From positions 4,592,501 through 4,656,500 of the forward strand of contig NZ_SGXG01000001.1 of assembly GCF_004216715.1 (NCBI RefSeq): a stretch of 64,000 nucleotides of DNA, given 5' to 3'. How positions within the stretch are numbered: position 1 is the stretch's first letter; each line of letters begins with the position of its first letter. The translations under genes were made by a program, and so were the position numbers. The notes beneath the pieces are model-generated. The model did not search any database, had not been told where the DNA came from, and saw nothing but the letters and a program-made list of their open reading frames with translations. Below, one piece after another: positions 1 to 9,115 of this stretch. This stretch comes from Cecembia calidifontis. Lineage in GTDB: Bacteria; Bacteroidota; Bacteroidia; Cytophagales; Cyclobacteriaceae.

Positions 1-572
1 ATTGAATGGGCTGAAGGCCTCCAGTCTAAAAACATGGCCGAGGGATGTTCCAATAAACCTTTAAGTTTCTCTACTCCATCTCCCAAAAAATAAACATTCC
101 CTTGATTGAGGTATTCAAGAAAAGGATTACCCGTTTCAATTACCTTTGGGGAAAGTTTTTCTAAAGACTTTAATTGATAATCATAAACAGCTGTATAAAC
201 CTCCATCCTTCTTGCATCCAACATGGGTATAATGCTTTCACCCTTTTTGGTAAAAGGCTGGGCCCTTTTTGCCAATGCCATCAGGGTATCTACCCCTATC
301 AAGGGTATATCCTGCGCAAAGGCAAAACCTTTTGCCACTGAAACCCCAATTCTCAAACCGGTGTAAGAACCGGGGCCTGAGGATACAGCCACAGCCCTCA
401 AATCCCCTGATTCAAATCCCGTTCTTTTCATCAAATCCTCAATCAGCAACATCAGCTTCATGGAATGCACATTTTCCTGATGAAGTTCGATTATACCTGT
501 TAACTTTCCTGATTCATGCAAAGCAACAGAGCAAACCGATGTGGAGGATTCTATGGACAAAATCAAAGCCAT
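1..572 (-). CDS. tsaB: TsaB, tRNA threonylcarbamoyladenosine (t6A) biosynthesis subunit, 3' end cut by window edge
   Basis: The minus-strand frame opens with ATG at 572 and stays open to base 1, so the C-terminus lies outside the window. The N-terminus reads MALILSIESSTSVCSVAL, the ASKHA-fold start of the TsaB/TsaD family, and the family signature SGPGSYTGLRIG follows near residue 65. TsaB is the non-catalytic partner of TsaD in making t6A at position 37 of ANN-decoding tRNAs. The S41 protease gene starts its coding 8 bp downstream of this start on the same strand, so the gene is probably last in an rpmH-rnpA-protease-tsaB run. Family assignment is firm; length cannot be judged. Confidence 0.88.
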   Translation of the reverse strand, partial: MALILSIESSTSVCSVALHESGKLTGIIELHQENVHSMKLMLLIEDLMKRTGFESGDLRAVAVSSGPGSYTGLRIGVSVAKGFAFAQDIPLIGVDTLMALAKRAQPFTKKGESIIPMLDARRMEVYTAVYDYQLKSLEKLSPKVIETGNPFLEYLNQGNVYFLGDGVEKLKGLLEHPSAMFLDWRPSAHS

Positions 573-579
573 TTTAAAT

Positions 580-2244
580 TTACCTCTTTACAGATGCTGT
601 CAATATCTTTTGGATTTCATTTTGGTTAGCCAGTACCCTGATGGCCTCCTTAATTTCAGCATCATTTTTTAGGGATGCCTCCACTACCCCTTCCTGATAG
701 TAATACCTTGAAACCAATTCCTCCCGTAAGGCCTCCCTGATCTCCGATTGATGGGTGATAAGATCCTGTTCCTTACTGTGGTTAACTTTCTTTTCAAGCT
801 CATCGATCAGACTTTTGATCTCATCAAAGTAAGGCTCTCTTTTGGCATATTTCACCAAATCCTCTAGACTCTTTTCAGTGTAAGTAGTATAGTCATACTC
901 TTTATCCTCCAGCCAAGCTACAAAATCCTTGTACAATTTGTCATCAATATCAAATTCCCTCGGAGGGGCAATCTGCTCTGTTTTGCGGAAGAACTCATTA
1001 CCATATCTGAAAATAAGATTTCTGGCGACCAAACTATAAGTAATAGGAGCAAAAGACTTAGGATCTACTTTCAGATCAGGTTCAATACCTGCCCCATCCA
1101 ATACAATTCTGCCATTTTTAGTCTTGAACTCATTTCTTAAGGAATCAGGAACAGAGTTGGAATTCCCATTTTCGTCTTTTTTACTATAGTCTATGGCCTG
1201 AATACACCTGCCGCTTGGGATGTAGTATTTAGCAGTAGTAACTTTGACCTGAGAATTGTAGGAAAGGGGAACAGTGGTCTGAACCAGTCCTTTTCCGAAA
1301 GTTTTTCTTCCTATCAATACTGCCCTGTCATAATCCTGGAGTGCACCTGCAACAATTTCAGCCGCAGAAGCACTTCTTTCGTTGATCAAAACGGCAATTG
1401 GGATATCCTTATCAACAGGAGACTTTGTAGTTTTATACACCACATTCACGCTCTCTATTTTACCAATCGTTCTTACCACTTCTCTTCCTTTGGGAATAAA
1501 GAGATTGACGATTTCTACCGCTTCTTTCAGAATACCGCCCGGATTATCCCTTACATCGAGAACCAATCGTGTAATGCCTTGTTGTTTTAGATCCAAAAAG
1601 GCTTTCCTGACATCGGCAGCAGCATTGGTCGTGAAGTCAGTAAGCTTGATGTAACCTGTTTGGTCATCGATTTTACCATAATAAGGAACATTACTGATGA
1701 CGATTTTCCTTCTGATTAAATTTACGGAAATGGTATCATCTCCTCTTTTGACCTGAACAAAAACAGGGGTATTGGCAGGACCTTTCAACAACCTGGAAAT
1801 TTCCGAGGTATCCTTTTTCCTGACATCTACAGTGTCTACTTTTAAAAATTCATCCCCGATCCGGAGACCTCCTGCCTGGGCCGGAAATCCCTTGTAGGGC
1901 ATCAGGACCATATTGACACCGGTCCTGTTACCGATCAAAGCCCCCACTCCACCATACTCCCCTGTTGTCAACAGCCTGAAATCATCAGAATTTTCTTCAG
2001 GTATAAATTCGGTGTAAGGGTCCAGCTCTTCCAACATGGCACTGATCCCAACACTTACCAAATGATCAGGATCAATTTCATCCACATAATAGGAATCGAG
2101 CTCCCTGATAAGGGAGGCGAAAATATCAAGGTTTTTCGCTATGGCAAAAAGCCTGTCATTCTTGTTGATGAAAGATAAGAGCAAACCTGCTGAAAGCATC
2201 ACAGCAAGTATTATTGCAAGCGGTTTTCTTTGGTTGAGTCTCAT
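580..2244 (-). CDS. S41 family C-terminal processing peptidase with PDZ domain
   Basis: 554 aa. A hydrophobic segment at about residues 9-27 serves as signal anchor, so the protein should act in the periplasm. A PDZ domain spans about residues 95-180. The S41 core follows, with Ser293 in ERSASAAEI and Lys318 in TFGKGLVQ, 25 residues apart as in the Tsp/CtpA Ser-Lys dyad. A long charged C-terminal extension (about 400-554) is typical of Bacteroidota CtpA-like proteases. It trims or degrades periplasmic proteins from their C-termini; the substrate here is unknown. Its start overlaps the end of rnpA by 4 bp, implying co-transcription and translational coupling. Confidence 0.9.
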   Translation of the reverse strand: MRLNQRKPLAIILAVMLSAGLLLSFINKNDRLFAIAKNLDIFASLIRELDSYYVDEIDPDHLVSVGISAMLEELDPYTEFIPEENSDDFRLLTTGEYGGVGALIGNRTGVNMVLMPYKGFPAQAGGLRIGDEFLKVDTVDVRKKDTSEISRLLKGPANTPVFVQVKRGDDTISVNLIRRKIVISNVPYYGKIDDQTGYIKLTDFTTNAAADVRKAFLDLKQQGITRLVLDVRDNPGGILKEAVEIVNLFIPKGREVVRTIGKIESVNVVYKTTKSPVDKDIPIAVLINERSASAAEIVAGALQDYDRAVLIGRKTFGKGLVQTTVPLSYNSQVKVTTAKYYIPSGRCIQAIDYSKKDENGNSNSVPDSLRNEFKTKNGRIVLDGAGIEPDLKVDPKSFAPITYSLVARNLIFRYGNEFFRKTEQIAPPREFDIDDKLYKDFVAWLEDKEYDYTTYTEKSLEDLVKYAKREPYFDEIKSLIDELEKKVNHSKEQDLITHQSEIREALREELVSRYYYQEGVVEASLKNDAEIKEAIRVLANQNEIQKILTASVKR

Positions 2245-2630
2245 GAATCGGTATTTGAGGATTGCTGGGTCTCTGCTATTTTGGAGAGAATTTTAATCAT
2301 TTTTTGTTCTATCACCTGAAATGTAGCAATTTCAGAGGATACATAAATCAGACCAATTATTTTCTTTGTCCTAAGATTTGCCAAAATTACAGGCTTATTG
2401 AGCCGATAAGCTTCTCTCATCCTTCTTTTGACTAGATTTCGGTCAGTCGCTTTTTTGATCTTCTTTTTTGAAACGGAAAAAAGTACCTGATGGGTTTCCT
2501 GGAAATCCTGGGGAGCATCCAAAACCAAAACTTTAAAGGGATATAAAAAAAAAGAGGAACCTTTATCAAAAAGTTCCTTTATTAACTTTTTAGAATGTAA
2601 TCTTTCATTCTTTGGAAGTCCGAAATTCAT
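2241..2630 (-). CDS. rnpA: Ribonuclease P protein component
   Basis: 129 aa from the chosen ATG at 2630; an upstream in-frame start at 2657 would add nine residues (MLIYVKENA) not usual for the family. The conserved basic RNR motif is present as TDRNLVKRRMREAYR at about residues 60-75, following KEL.DKGSSFF. RnpA binds the P RNA and assists 5' maturation of tRNAs. It lies directly downstream of rpmH, the classical rpmH-rnpA pair, and its stop overlaps the start of the S41 protease gene. Confidence 0.93.
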   Translation of the reverse strand: MNFGLPKNERLHSKKLIKELFDKGSSFFLYPFKVLVLDAPQDFQETHQVLFSVSKKKIKKATDRNLVKRRMREAYRLNKPVILANLRTKKIIGLIYVSSEIATFQVIEQKMIKILSKIAETQQSSNTDS

Positions 2631-2679
2631 TGCATTTTCTTTGACGTATATTAACAATACGAAAGCGAAGCTGCAAGGA

Positions 2680-2838
2680 TTACTTCTTCAATGTTTTTTC
2701 AGAAGAAACGGTCAATTTATGTCTTCCTTTTGCTCTTCTGGATTTTAACACTCTTCTACCGTTGGCAGTAGACATTCTAAGTCTGAAACCGTGCTTGTTT
2801 CTTCTTTTTCTACGAGAAGGCTGAAATGTTCTTTTCAT
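2680..2838 (-). CDS. rpmH: 50S ribosomal protein L34
   Basis: A 52-codon gene. The translation begins MKRTFQPSRRKRRNKHGF and continues with RLRMSTANGRRVLKSRR, the near-invariant L34 sequence, and ends in KKTLKK-like basic residues. The C-terminal tail KLTVSSEKTLKK is slightly longer than the E. coli form, as usual in Bacteroidota. It is the first gene of the rpmH-rnpA unit, with a clear Bacteroidota promoter about 70-100 bp upstream. Confidence 0.96.
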   Translation of the reverse strand: MKRTFQPSRRKRRNKHGFRLRMSTANGRRVLKSRRAKGRHKLTVSSEKTLKK

Positions 2839-2906
2839 GACGCTATGCTTTTAAATCTTATTGCTTTCCTAATTCATTCCCCAGAGGATATCCTACAAAA
2901 GGACTG

Positions 2907-2937
2907 CAAAGATAGGCACCTTTTTTTTATTTACAAA
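2907..2937 (-). promoter_or_regulatory. Bacteroidota-type housekeeping promoter of rpmH-rnpA
   Basis: On the minus strand TTTG (2934-2937) is followed after 19 bp by TATCTTTG (2907-2914). This matches the Bacteroidota primary sigma consensus, TTTG at -33 and TAnnTTTG at -7 with 19-21 bp spacing. Transcription would start near 2900, giving a leader of about 60 nt before the rpmH ATG. Seen directly; function inferred. Confidence 0.7.
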
Positions 2938-2946
2938 TGTGACAAT

Positions 2947-2954
2947 TACTTTTG
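2947..2954 (+). promoter_or_regulatory. Possible -7 element for the M61 peptidase gene
   Basis: TACTTTTG fits the TAnnTTTG -7 motif and lies 22 bp before the ATG of the plus-strand M61 gene. No TTTG was found at the expected -33 distance, so this is only a weak call. It lies back to back with the rpmH promoter. Confidence 0.35.
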
Positions 2955-2976
2955 TTTTAGATCATAAAAAAAGAAA

Positions 2977-4653
2977 ATGCATTATCTGATCTCACGTCAA
3001 TCCCTTTGCTCTCAATTTATAGACATCTGCATTGAATTGAATTGTTTGGCTGGACAGGATATCCACCTTCAACTGGCTGCATGGAGACCTGGAAGATATG
3101 AATTGGCAAACTATGCCCAAAAAATCAGAAATTTTGATGTTTTTTTTGGAGGAAGACCTGTGGATTGGTCTAAAAAATCCAAAGACTTATGGCATTTCCA
3201 AGCCAATGCGGCAGGTAATTACCAAGTCAAATACCAGTTCTATTGCAATCAAATGGATGCTGGGGGATCTTGGTCAGATGATAGCCAACTTTATTTGAAC
3301 TTCAGCAATTTTGCCTTTGATGTTCTGGAGAGGCAAGAGGAAGGGATTACAGTGGAAGTTCTCTTACCTGAAGACTACCAAGTTGCAACAGCTTTAGAAA
3401 AAAAGGGGAATAAGATATGGAAAGCCCAGAACTATCCAACCTTGATGGACAGTCCCTTTTTGGCATCTGCCACAATGAAACATTTTTCTTACCAAGTGGC
3501 CCCCAGTACTTTTCACCTTTGGTTTAATGGAGAAATCCATTTTGACACAGACCATTTATTGGATGTTTTTAGAAAATTCACCGAAAAACAAATTCAGGGA
3601 TTTGGGGAATTTCCATCAGAAAATTACCACTTCATTTTTCAGTTACTACCTTACAAGCATTATCACGGCGTAGAACATGCCTGCTCCACGGTCATTACTT
3701 TCGGCCCTGCAAAATCCCTGAAAGAGAAAAAGGAATTGGATGAACTGATTGGAGTAAGTTCCCATGAACTGTATCACTTTTGGAATGTCTGTAGGATACG
3801 GCCAAAAGAACTATGTCCTTATGACCTTTCCAAAGAAACTTATCTGGATTCTGGATTGGTTTTGGAAGGGGTGACCACTTATATGGGGGATCTGTTTCTT
3901 GTCAAATCCGGATATTTCTCTCTGGAAGAATACCTCCAAATTCTACAAAAACAAATCCAAAAAGAAATAGACCAGTTTGGCTGGAAAAATCAATCCATCC
4001 TGGATTCAAGCTTCGACTTATGGCTTGACGGATATAAAGCGGGTATCCCTGATAAGAAAGTCAATATTTATAATCGTGGGGCTCTAATTTCCCTTTGCTT
4101 GGACCTGATATTACTTAAAAATCAATCCTCCCTTAGCCAGGTAATGAAAGTGATGTGGGACCGCTTTGGAAAAACCGGCTTGGGGTATTCCATCCAAGAT
4201 TTTTTTTGCCTATTAAAAGATGAAAGTGGCGGAGCTCAGGAAATGGGAGAATTTATTGATTTTTTATCCAACAAAAACAAGGATATCCAACCTGAGCTCA
4301 AGAAAAAACTTGATTTTGTTGGCGTGGAGCTTTCATTACATTACGATGGAGAAAGCCTTTTGCATCACTGGGGCGTAAGGTGCGATCAGGATGGAAAAAT
4401 CCTCCAAATACATCCTGAATCCGAGGCATATTTTCAATTGATGATAGGTGATAAAATATTAAACATCAATCAAAAACCATTTGCTTATAAAGCGATGACC
4501 TTGGGGAAAGAGCTCCGACTAAAAATTGATCGATTTGGAAGGGATTTGATTGTTCATCTTCAGGAAGAAAAATCAGGACTGTTTTTCCCTTCAGCTACCC
4601 TGAAAGAAAGAGAAACAAATCCATTGAGGGCAAAATGGATTGGTGGCCAATAA
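2977..4653 (+). CDS. M61 family metallopeptidase (glycyl aminopeptidase type) with C-terminal PDZ domain
   Basis: 558 aa. The zinc site is HELYH at residues 263-267, followed by FWNVCRIRP; the third ligand is probably Glu297 in GLVLEGVTTYM, 34 residues later, as in gluzincins. The N-terminal half (about 1-170) is the beta-rich M61 N domain, and a PDZ-like domain occupies about 440-530. No clear signal peptide is visible, so it may be cytoplasmic. M61 enzymes release N-terminal glycine or alanine from peptides. It is the only plus-strand host gene in the first 25 kb and is bounded downstream by a two-way terminator. Confidence 0.88.
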   Translation: MHYLISRQSLCSQFIDICIELNCLAGQDIHLQLAAWRPGRYELANYAQKIRNFDVFFGGRPVDWSKKSKDLWHFQANAAGNYQVKYQFYCNQMDAGGSWSDDSQLYLNFSNFAFDVLERQEEGITVEVLLPEDYQVATALEKKGNKIWKAQNYPTLMDSPFLASATMKHFSYQVAPSTFHLWFNGEIHFDTDHLLDVFRKFTEKQIQGFGEFPSENYHFIFQLLPYKHYHGVEHACSTVITFGPAKSLKEKKELDELIGVSSHELYHFWNVCRIRPKELCPYDLSKETYLDSGLVLEGVTTYMGDLFLVKSGYFSLEEYLQILQKQIQKEIDQFGWKNQSILDSSFDLWLDGYKAGIPDKKVNIYNRGALISLCLDLILLKNQSSLSQVMKVMWDRFGKTGLGYSIQDFFCLLKDESGGAQEMGEFIDFLSNKNKDIQPELKKKLDFVGVELSLHYDGESLLHHWGVRCDQDGKILQIHPESEAYFQLMIGDKILNINQKPFAYKAMTLGKELRLKIDRFGRDLIVHLQEEKSGLFFPSATLKERETNPLRAKWIGGQ

Positions 4654-4674
4654 AATTTGAAACCAGATAACTTC

Positions 4675-4716
4675 AAAAAAAGAGTCCAAGATGTTTCGAA
4701 CCTTGGACTCTTTTTA
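4675..4716. terminator. Bidirectional rho-independent terminator
   Basis: A 12-bp stem (AAAGAGTCCAAG / CTTGGACTCTTT) with an 11-nt loop, flanked by A-run and T-run. It lies between the convergent M61 gene and the gene ending at 4739, and can serve both. Confidence 0.8.
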
Positions 4717-4738
4717 ATTTGACGACTATTTCAATCAA

Positions 4739-5470
4739 TTATTTAAACTCATCGTCTGAAAGGGGTTGGTTGAAATGAATGGAAATAACCTTCGCTTCCA
4801 GAGCCATAGGCATCATTGGATTTTTAATGGTCATTCTTTTGGGAATCTTCACCCCATCCACCTCCTGATAATCACTATAGGTAATGTCGCCCGTGGCCTC
4901 AGAACTGGTCCTTAACTTGAGATTGGTTCTCACAGAATAGTATTCAACCGTTTTTATTCCATTTGGAGCTGTAATAATCAGTTTATGCGCCTGCTCTCCT
5001 TCTATATCTTCCGTTCCTTGAAGTTCTAAAGTAAAGCCTAAATCCCTGTAATGATCTTCAGGAAACACATAGGTCTGGGTTTTCATCAAGCTGATCATTT
5101 CATCAGGTATCTGTTGTTCCTGCCCCATAGCAACCATTTTACCTTTCCCATTGGCCAGGACTGTCCTGGATGCTACATTTCCCATTACAGACGTTTCCTG
5201 AACAAACCGTTCATTTTCCTGATCGGCTATACCTTTGATCTCAATCTTCATTCCCTGAACTTCGGCTTCCATAAACATCACCGAATTCTTGATTTTTGCT
5301 ACTTTGTCTTTTCCACCAATCGCATCAATATACCTCGAGATTACTTCTTGTGGATCATTTTCTTCCACTACAGTTTTTGCAAGGGGAGAATTGGCATGGG
5401 GAGAATTGGCATGGGTAGAGATCACCATCCCTACCATCAAAGCAAGCATTAGAGACAAAAATACTTTCAT
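4739..5470 (-). CDS. Secreted protein paralogous to the C-terminal domain of the adjacent M16 subunit
   Basis: 243 aa from the ATG at 5470, chosen because it opens a clean signal peptide (MKVFLSLMLALMVGMVIST); an upstream start at 5518 would add 16 residues. A 15-bp tandem duplication encodes HANSPHANSP just after the signal peptide. The mature part aligns throughout with about residues 470-682 of the protein at 5537-7585: shared RYI.(S/A)IGG.DKV, QGMK, MGNVAS.TV, DYQEVDGV and a final (D/E)EEFK. It resembles outer-membrane lipoprotein-sorting-like domains but the function is unknown. It is 66 bp downstream of that gene and probably in the same operon. Confidence 0.75.
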   Translation of the reverse strand: MKVFLSLMLALMVGMVISTHANSPHANSPLAKTVVEENDPQEVISRYIDAIGGKDKVAKIKNSVMFMEAEVQGMKIEIKGIADQENERFVQETSVMGNVASRTVLANGKGKMVAMGQEQQIPDEMISLMKTQTYVFPEDHYRDLGFTLELQGTEDIEGEQAHKLIITAPNGIKTVEYYSVRTNLKLRTSSEATGDITYSDYQEVDGVKIPKRMTIKNPMMPMALEAKVISIHFNQPLSDDEFK

Positions 5471-5536
5471 AAACCTTGGTTTTAAATTTGTTAAATGTAA
5501 AAAGAAAAGGGAGAACATTCTCCCTTTTCTATGTAA

Positions 5537-7585
5537 TTATTTGAACTCTTCTTCGGAAATTTCTACATTAAACTTGATTTTTTCCACTTTTGACTCCAAA
5601 GGCATGGGTATAGCAGGTGATTTCACCAACATGGACATGGGGTAAAGTACGCCATCCACTTCCTGGTAATCATTGTAAAATGTCTCTCCGGCTTCTGCAC
5701 TTTCACTCTTTATTTTCAACCCTGAATCTACACTGTAATAATAAGCCTGACTGGATCCAGTTGGATTAGAGATTAAAACCTTATAAGCTTCCACCCCCTC
5801 AACATCCCTGATACCATCAAGTTCAACAGAATAGCCCAAATCATCAAAGTGAAGTTCTGGGAAAATGAACATACTCATTTTTAAGGACTCAAACTGTTCA
5901 TCGGTCAACTCCTGGGTCTGCCCCATAGCGGTAATCGTGGCTTTTCCGTTTTTAATTACTGTATTGCTGGCCACATTTCCCATCATCATTATTTTATTAG
6001 AAAAAGCTTCCTTGTTTTCATCATAGGCATACAGCATGTTCAGTTTCATTCCTTGGATTTCCGCAACGGCATCCAATTTTGATGTTTTAATTGCTTTAAC
6101 CTTGTCTTCTCCACCGATGCTGCTGATGTATCTGGCAATAACCCCAGCAGCAGTGATGTCTGAGCTAATGGCTATCTGACGCTCCGGATCTGCCATATTC
6201 GTAAATCTTTGTACCTCACCAAATGCCATCAAGCTTTCTTGAATCACTGACCCATTTCCAACTACGGTAATGTACATGTTGTCCGGTTTCAAAAACTTCT
6301 TAGCTGCAGCATTGATATCCTCTACTGTCAAAGCGTTCAATCTTTGAAGGTATGTTGCATAAAAATCAGCCGGCAACTTATACCTTTCCATATTGATCGC
6401 AAAATTGGCTATGGTAGAAGGACTCTCAAGAGACCTTCCAAACGAACCGCTCAAATTGGCTTTAGCATCTTCCAATTCCTTTGCGCTGATACCATTGTCC
6501 CTCAGGTTTCTGATTTCAAAAATCATCTCATGTATGGCTGAGTCGGTAGCTGTCTGCTTGACACTTGCAGAGGCCCTAAAACTGGTCACCAATTTATCGG
6601 AACCGATTGAAGAATAAGCTCCATACGTATACCCTTTATCTTCTCTAAGATTCATAAACAACCTGGAAGAAGAACCTCCACCAAGAATATAATTCAAGAC
6701 CCTCGAAGCCAAATAATCCGCGTGAGAAAGGCTCATTTCCAACGGATAGGTAATATTTACTACAGACTGAACTGAAGCCGAACGGTCCACCAAGGCAACT
6801 GTATTTTTTGCAGGAGCCTGGGGTACCGGATAAGTTTTAGATGGCACATCCCCTCTTTTCCAGGCAGCAAAATACTTATTGACCAAAGTCTCGGCTTCTG
6901 ATTTAGTGATATCTCCTACTATGGCAAGGTAAGCAATATTAGGTTTGAAATAAGTTTGGTAGTAGGTTTTAATATCATCTACGCTGATGTTGTTGATGCT
7001 GGCCTCAGTCTGCATTTCCCCATAAGGATGGTTTTTGCCAAAATTGAGGGCCGAAGCCAATCTGGAAGAGATGGCATTCGGATCGTCCTTGCTTGCGGCA
7101 AGACCGGATATGGCTTGCTTCTTGAGTTTGTCCAGTTCCTCTTGAGGAAAAACTGGATTGTAAAGCACATCTGTCATCAATTGAAGGATGGTTTCCTGAT
7201 GCTTTTTGAGAGAGGAAGCAAAAATAGATGTAGAACTTGCACTTAAAGAAGCACCAATAAAGTCAACTTCCTCATCCAATTGATCCTTGGTCCTATTGGA
7301 AGTTCCACCTGTCAGCATCTCTCCGACCATACCCAGCATACCAGCTTTTTCCCCTTCCAAAATGGGATCTCTTTCCAGAACAAGGGAAAAAGCTACTCTT
7401 GGCAGTTTATTGTTCTCCACAACAAAAACCTTCAATCCATTGGGCAACATAAATGAATCTGCATTTCCCAATTTTATTTCCCTCGCAGGGGCAGGATCAG
7501 GATATTTGGATCTGTCAACCTGGGAAAATCCAGTCTGAACAATGAATATGGTTAGGATGTAAATAAATATCTTTTTCATTTTCAT
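5537..7585 (-). CDS. M16 family zinc protease, non-catalytic subunit fused to a C-terminal secreted domain
   Basis: 682 aa with an N-terminal signal peptide (MKMKKIFIYILTIFIVQTGFS). The M16 fold covers about residues 30-450. The HxxEH zinc motif is missing; the equivalent stretch reads GMLGMVGEMLTGGT. The glycine-rich loop and substrate-binding Arg/Tyr region are kept (YILGGGSSSRLF, REDKGYTYGAYS). This is the pattern of the inactive partner in heterodimeric M16B peptidases. The last 210 residues form an extra domain that also occurs as a separate gene next door (4739-5470). The catalytic partner ends 20 bp upstream, so both belong to one operon. Location is probably periplasm or outer membrane. 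Confidence 0.85.
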   Translation of the reverse strand: MKMKKIFIYILTIFIVQTGFSQVDRSKYPDPAPAREIKLGNADSFMLPNGLKVFVVENNKLPRVAFSLVLERDPILEGEKAGMLGMVGEMLTGGTSNRTKDQLDEEVDFIGASLSASSTSIFASSLKKHQETILQLMTDVLYNPVFPQEELDKLKKQAISGLAASKDDPNAISSRLASALNFGKNHPYGEMQTEASINNISVDDIKTYYQTYFKPNIAYLAIVGDITKSEAETLVNKYFAAWKRGDVPSKTYPVPQAPAKNTVALVDRSASVQSVVNITYPLEMSLSHADYLASRVLNYILGGGSSSRLFMNLREDKGYTYGAYSSIGSDKLVTSFRASASVKQTATDSAIHEMIFEIRNLRDNGISAKELEDAKANLSGSFGRSLESPSTIANFAINMERYKLPADFYATYLQRLNALTVEDINAAAKKFLKPDNMYITVVGNGSVIQESLMAFGEVQRFTNMADPERQIAISSDITAAGVIARYISSIGGEDKVKAIKTSKLDAVAEIQGMKLNMLYAYDENKEAFSNKIMMMGNVASNTVIKNGKATITAMGQTQELTDEQFESLKMSMFIFPELHFDDLGYSVELDGIRDVEGVEAYKVLISNPTGSSQAYYYSVDSGLKIKSESAEAGETFYNDYQEVDGVLYPMSMLVKSPAIPMPLESKVEKIKFNVEISEEEFK

Positions 7586-7604
7586 AATTTTAATTGTTGA
7601 AAAA

Positions 7605-8933
7605 TCACTCTGTAGTTTGAGCGGATTTTGGAAGGTAATACAACACTACTCTTCCGTCCAGATTTAAGTATTCATTGGCAACGCGCTGGATATCTTCTCT
7701 TGAAACTTTCCTGTAAAAACTCAGCTCTTGGTTGATATAATTGGTATCACCAAAGAATACCCTGGCCTCGGCAAGATTTTGTGCAATCCCTGCCATAGAA
7801 CTATTTTGGCTTACCAGGTTATTTTCAACGATATTCTGCAATTTTTGGAAATCTTTTTCCGAAATCCCCTCTTGCTGTACCTTTCTTAAAAGTACATCCA
7901 TTTCATTTTCAAGGTCTTTGGGCTCTACGCCCATATTGGCTATGCCATACATCAAAAAAACGCCTCCATCTTCCAGATCCAAGGGAAATGCAGCCACCCC
8001 CAAAGCTTTTTGTTGTCTGTCAACAAGCTCTTTGGTCATGAGAGAAGAATTACCTCCTGTCAAATAGGTAGAAAGCATGGACATCGCATAGGCATCCGGA
8101 TGTGTTTTTGGAGGAAGGTTATAGGCCTGAATGATAGCTGGAATCTGAATGTTGTCATAAACAATATCTCTGATTTCTTCAGTTTTCTTCGGTTCGGCTA
8201 CATTAGGTCTATAAAATTCTGAGGGACCTTTAGGTATTTCCTCAAAATAAGCCCTTGCCCATTTTTCTGCCTGTTCATAATCAATATCACCGGCGATGGT
8301 CAGCGTTGCATTATTGGGCACATAATACGATTTATGAAAATCCATAAACTCCTGCAATTGTGCGGCATCCAAATGCTCCATTGATCCGATGACAGGCCAC
8401 ATGTAGGGATGCTTTGAGAAAGCACGTTTCATGGTCTCCGGCAGAATGGTACCATAAGGTCTGTTATCATAAGACTGCCTTTTTTCTTCCTTGATGACTT
8501 CCCTTTGTGTATCTACTCCAACCTGATCTATTTTGGGATGCAACATCCTTTCAGACTCCATATACAAAGCGGTCTCCAATTGATTGGAAGGCACTATTTC
8601 ATAATAATATGTAATATCATTGGAGGTAAAGGCATTAAGAGTTCCACCAATTGCCTGTATTTTGTTCATATATTCCCCTCTTGGGATATTTTCTGTTCCT
8701 TCAAAAAGCAGGTGCTCAAAAAAGTGCGCAAAGCCTGTTCTGTCAGGCCTCTCATTTTTGGATCCAACATGATATAGGACTGATACAGCCACAATCGGAG
8801 TGCTATTATCCTGATGCATGATCACATGCAGACCATTGTCCAGGGTGAACTCCCTGAATTCAATCTTGTTTTGCGCTGAAACTGTAAAAGCCAGGAAAAG
8901 CCCCAGCATCAGCGAAAAGGTAAACTTTCTCAT
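7605..8933 (-). CDS. M16 family zinc protease, catalytic subunit
   Basis: 442 aa with signal peptide MRKFTFSLMLGLFLAFTVSA. The inverted zinc motif HxxEH is H70-FFE-H74, and the distal Glu ligand is in REVIKEEKR at about 149-150, the expected 75-residue spacing. It contains one M16 unit pair (peptidase plus inactive domain) and should work with the following gene product, which lacks the zinc motif but keeps the glycine-rich loop. Such pairs degrade peptides in the periplasm of Bacteroidota; the substrate here is not known. Confidence 0.9.
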   Translation of the reverse strand: MRKFTFSLMLGLFLAFTVSAQNKIEFREFTLDNGLHVIMHQDNSTPIVAVSVLYHVGSKNERPDRTGFAHFFEHLLFEGTENIPRGEYMNKIQAIGGTLNAFTSNDITYYYEIVPSNQLETALYMESERMLHPKIDQVGVDTQREVIKEEKRQSYDNRPYGTILPETMKRAFSKHPYMWPVIGSMEHLDAAQLQEFMDFHKSYYVPNNATLTIAGDIDYEQAEKWARAYFEEIPKGPSEFYRPNVAEPKKTEEIRDIVYDNIQIPAIIQAYNLPPKTHPDAYAMSMLSTYLTGGNSSLMTKELVDRQQKALGVAAFPLDLEDGGVFLMYGIANMGVEPKDLENEMDVLLRKVQQEGISEKDFQKLQNIVENNLVSQNSSMAGIAQNLAEARVFFGDTNYINQELSFYRKVSREDIQRVANEYLNLDGRVVLYYLPKSAQTTE

Positions 8934-9115
8934 AATCTATATTAAATTAGTTTAAATATTTTACTCAAATTGCCTTAAAATGTTTTTGTATTCAATGCTT
9001 ATTTTCCCAAAATAAATACAAGTTTTTTTCTTGTCCTTTGGTATAAGTTGAAACCCTTTTGGGAAAATTCCGCCTGAAGATAGGAGCAATTCCCAAATAT
9101 CCTTAACATGTGTTT

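Noticed and set aside
269..577. 102-aa plus-strand frame over tsaB
   Set aside because: Antisense to the clear TsaB frame and of low-complexity, Ser/Pro/Gln-rich composition.
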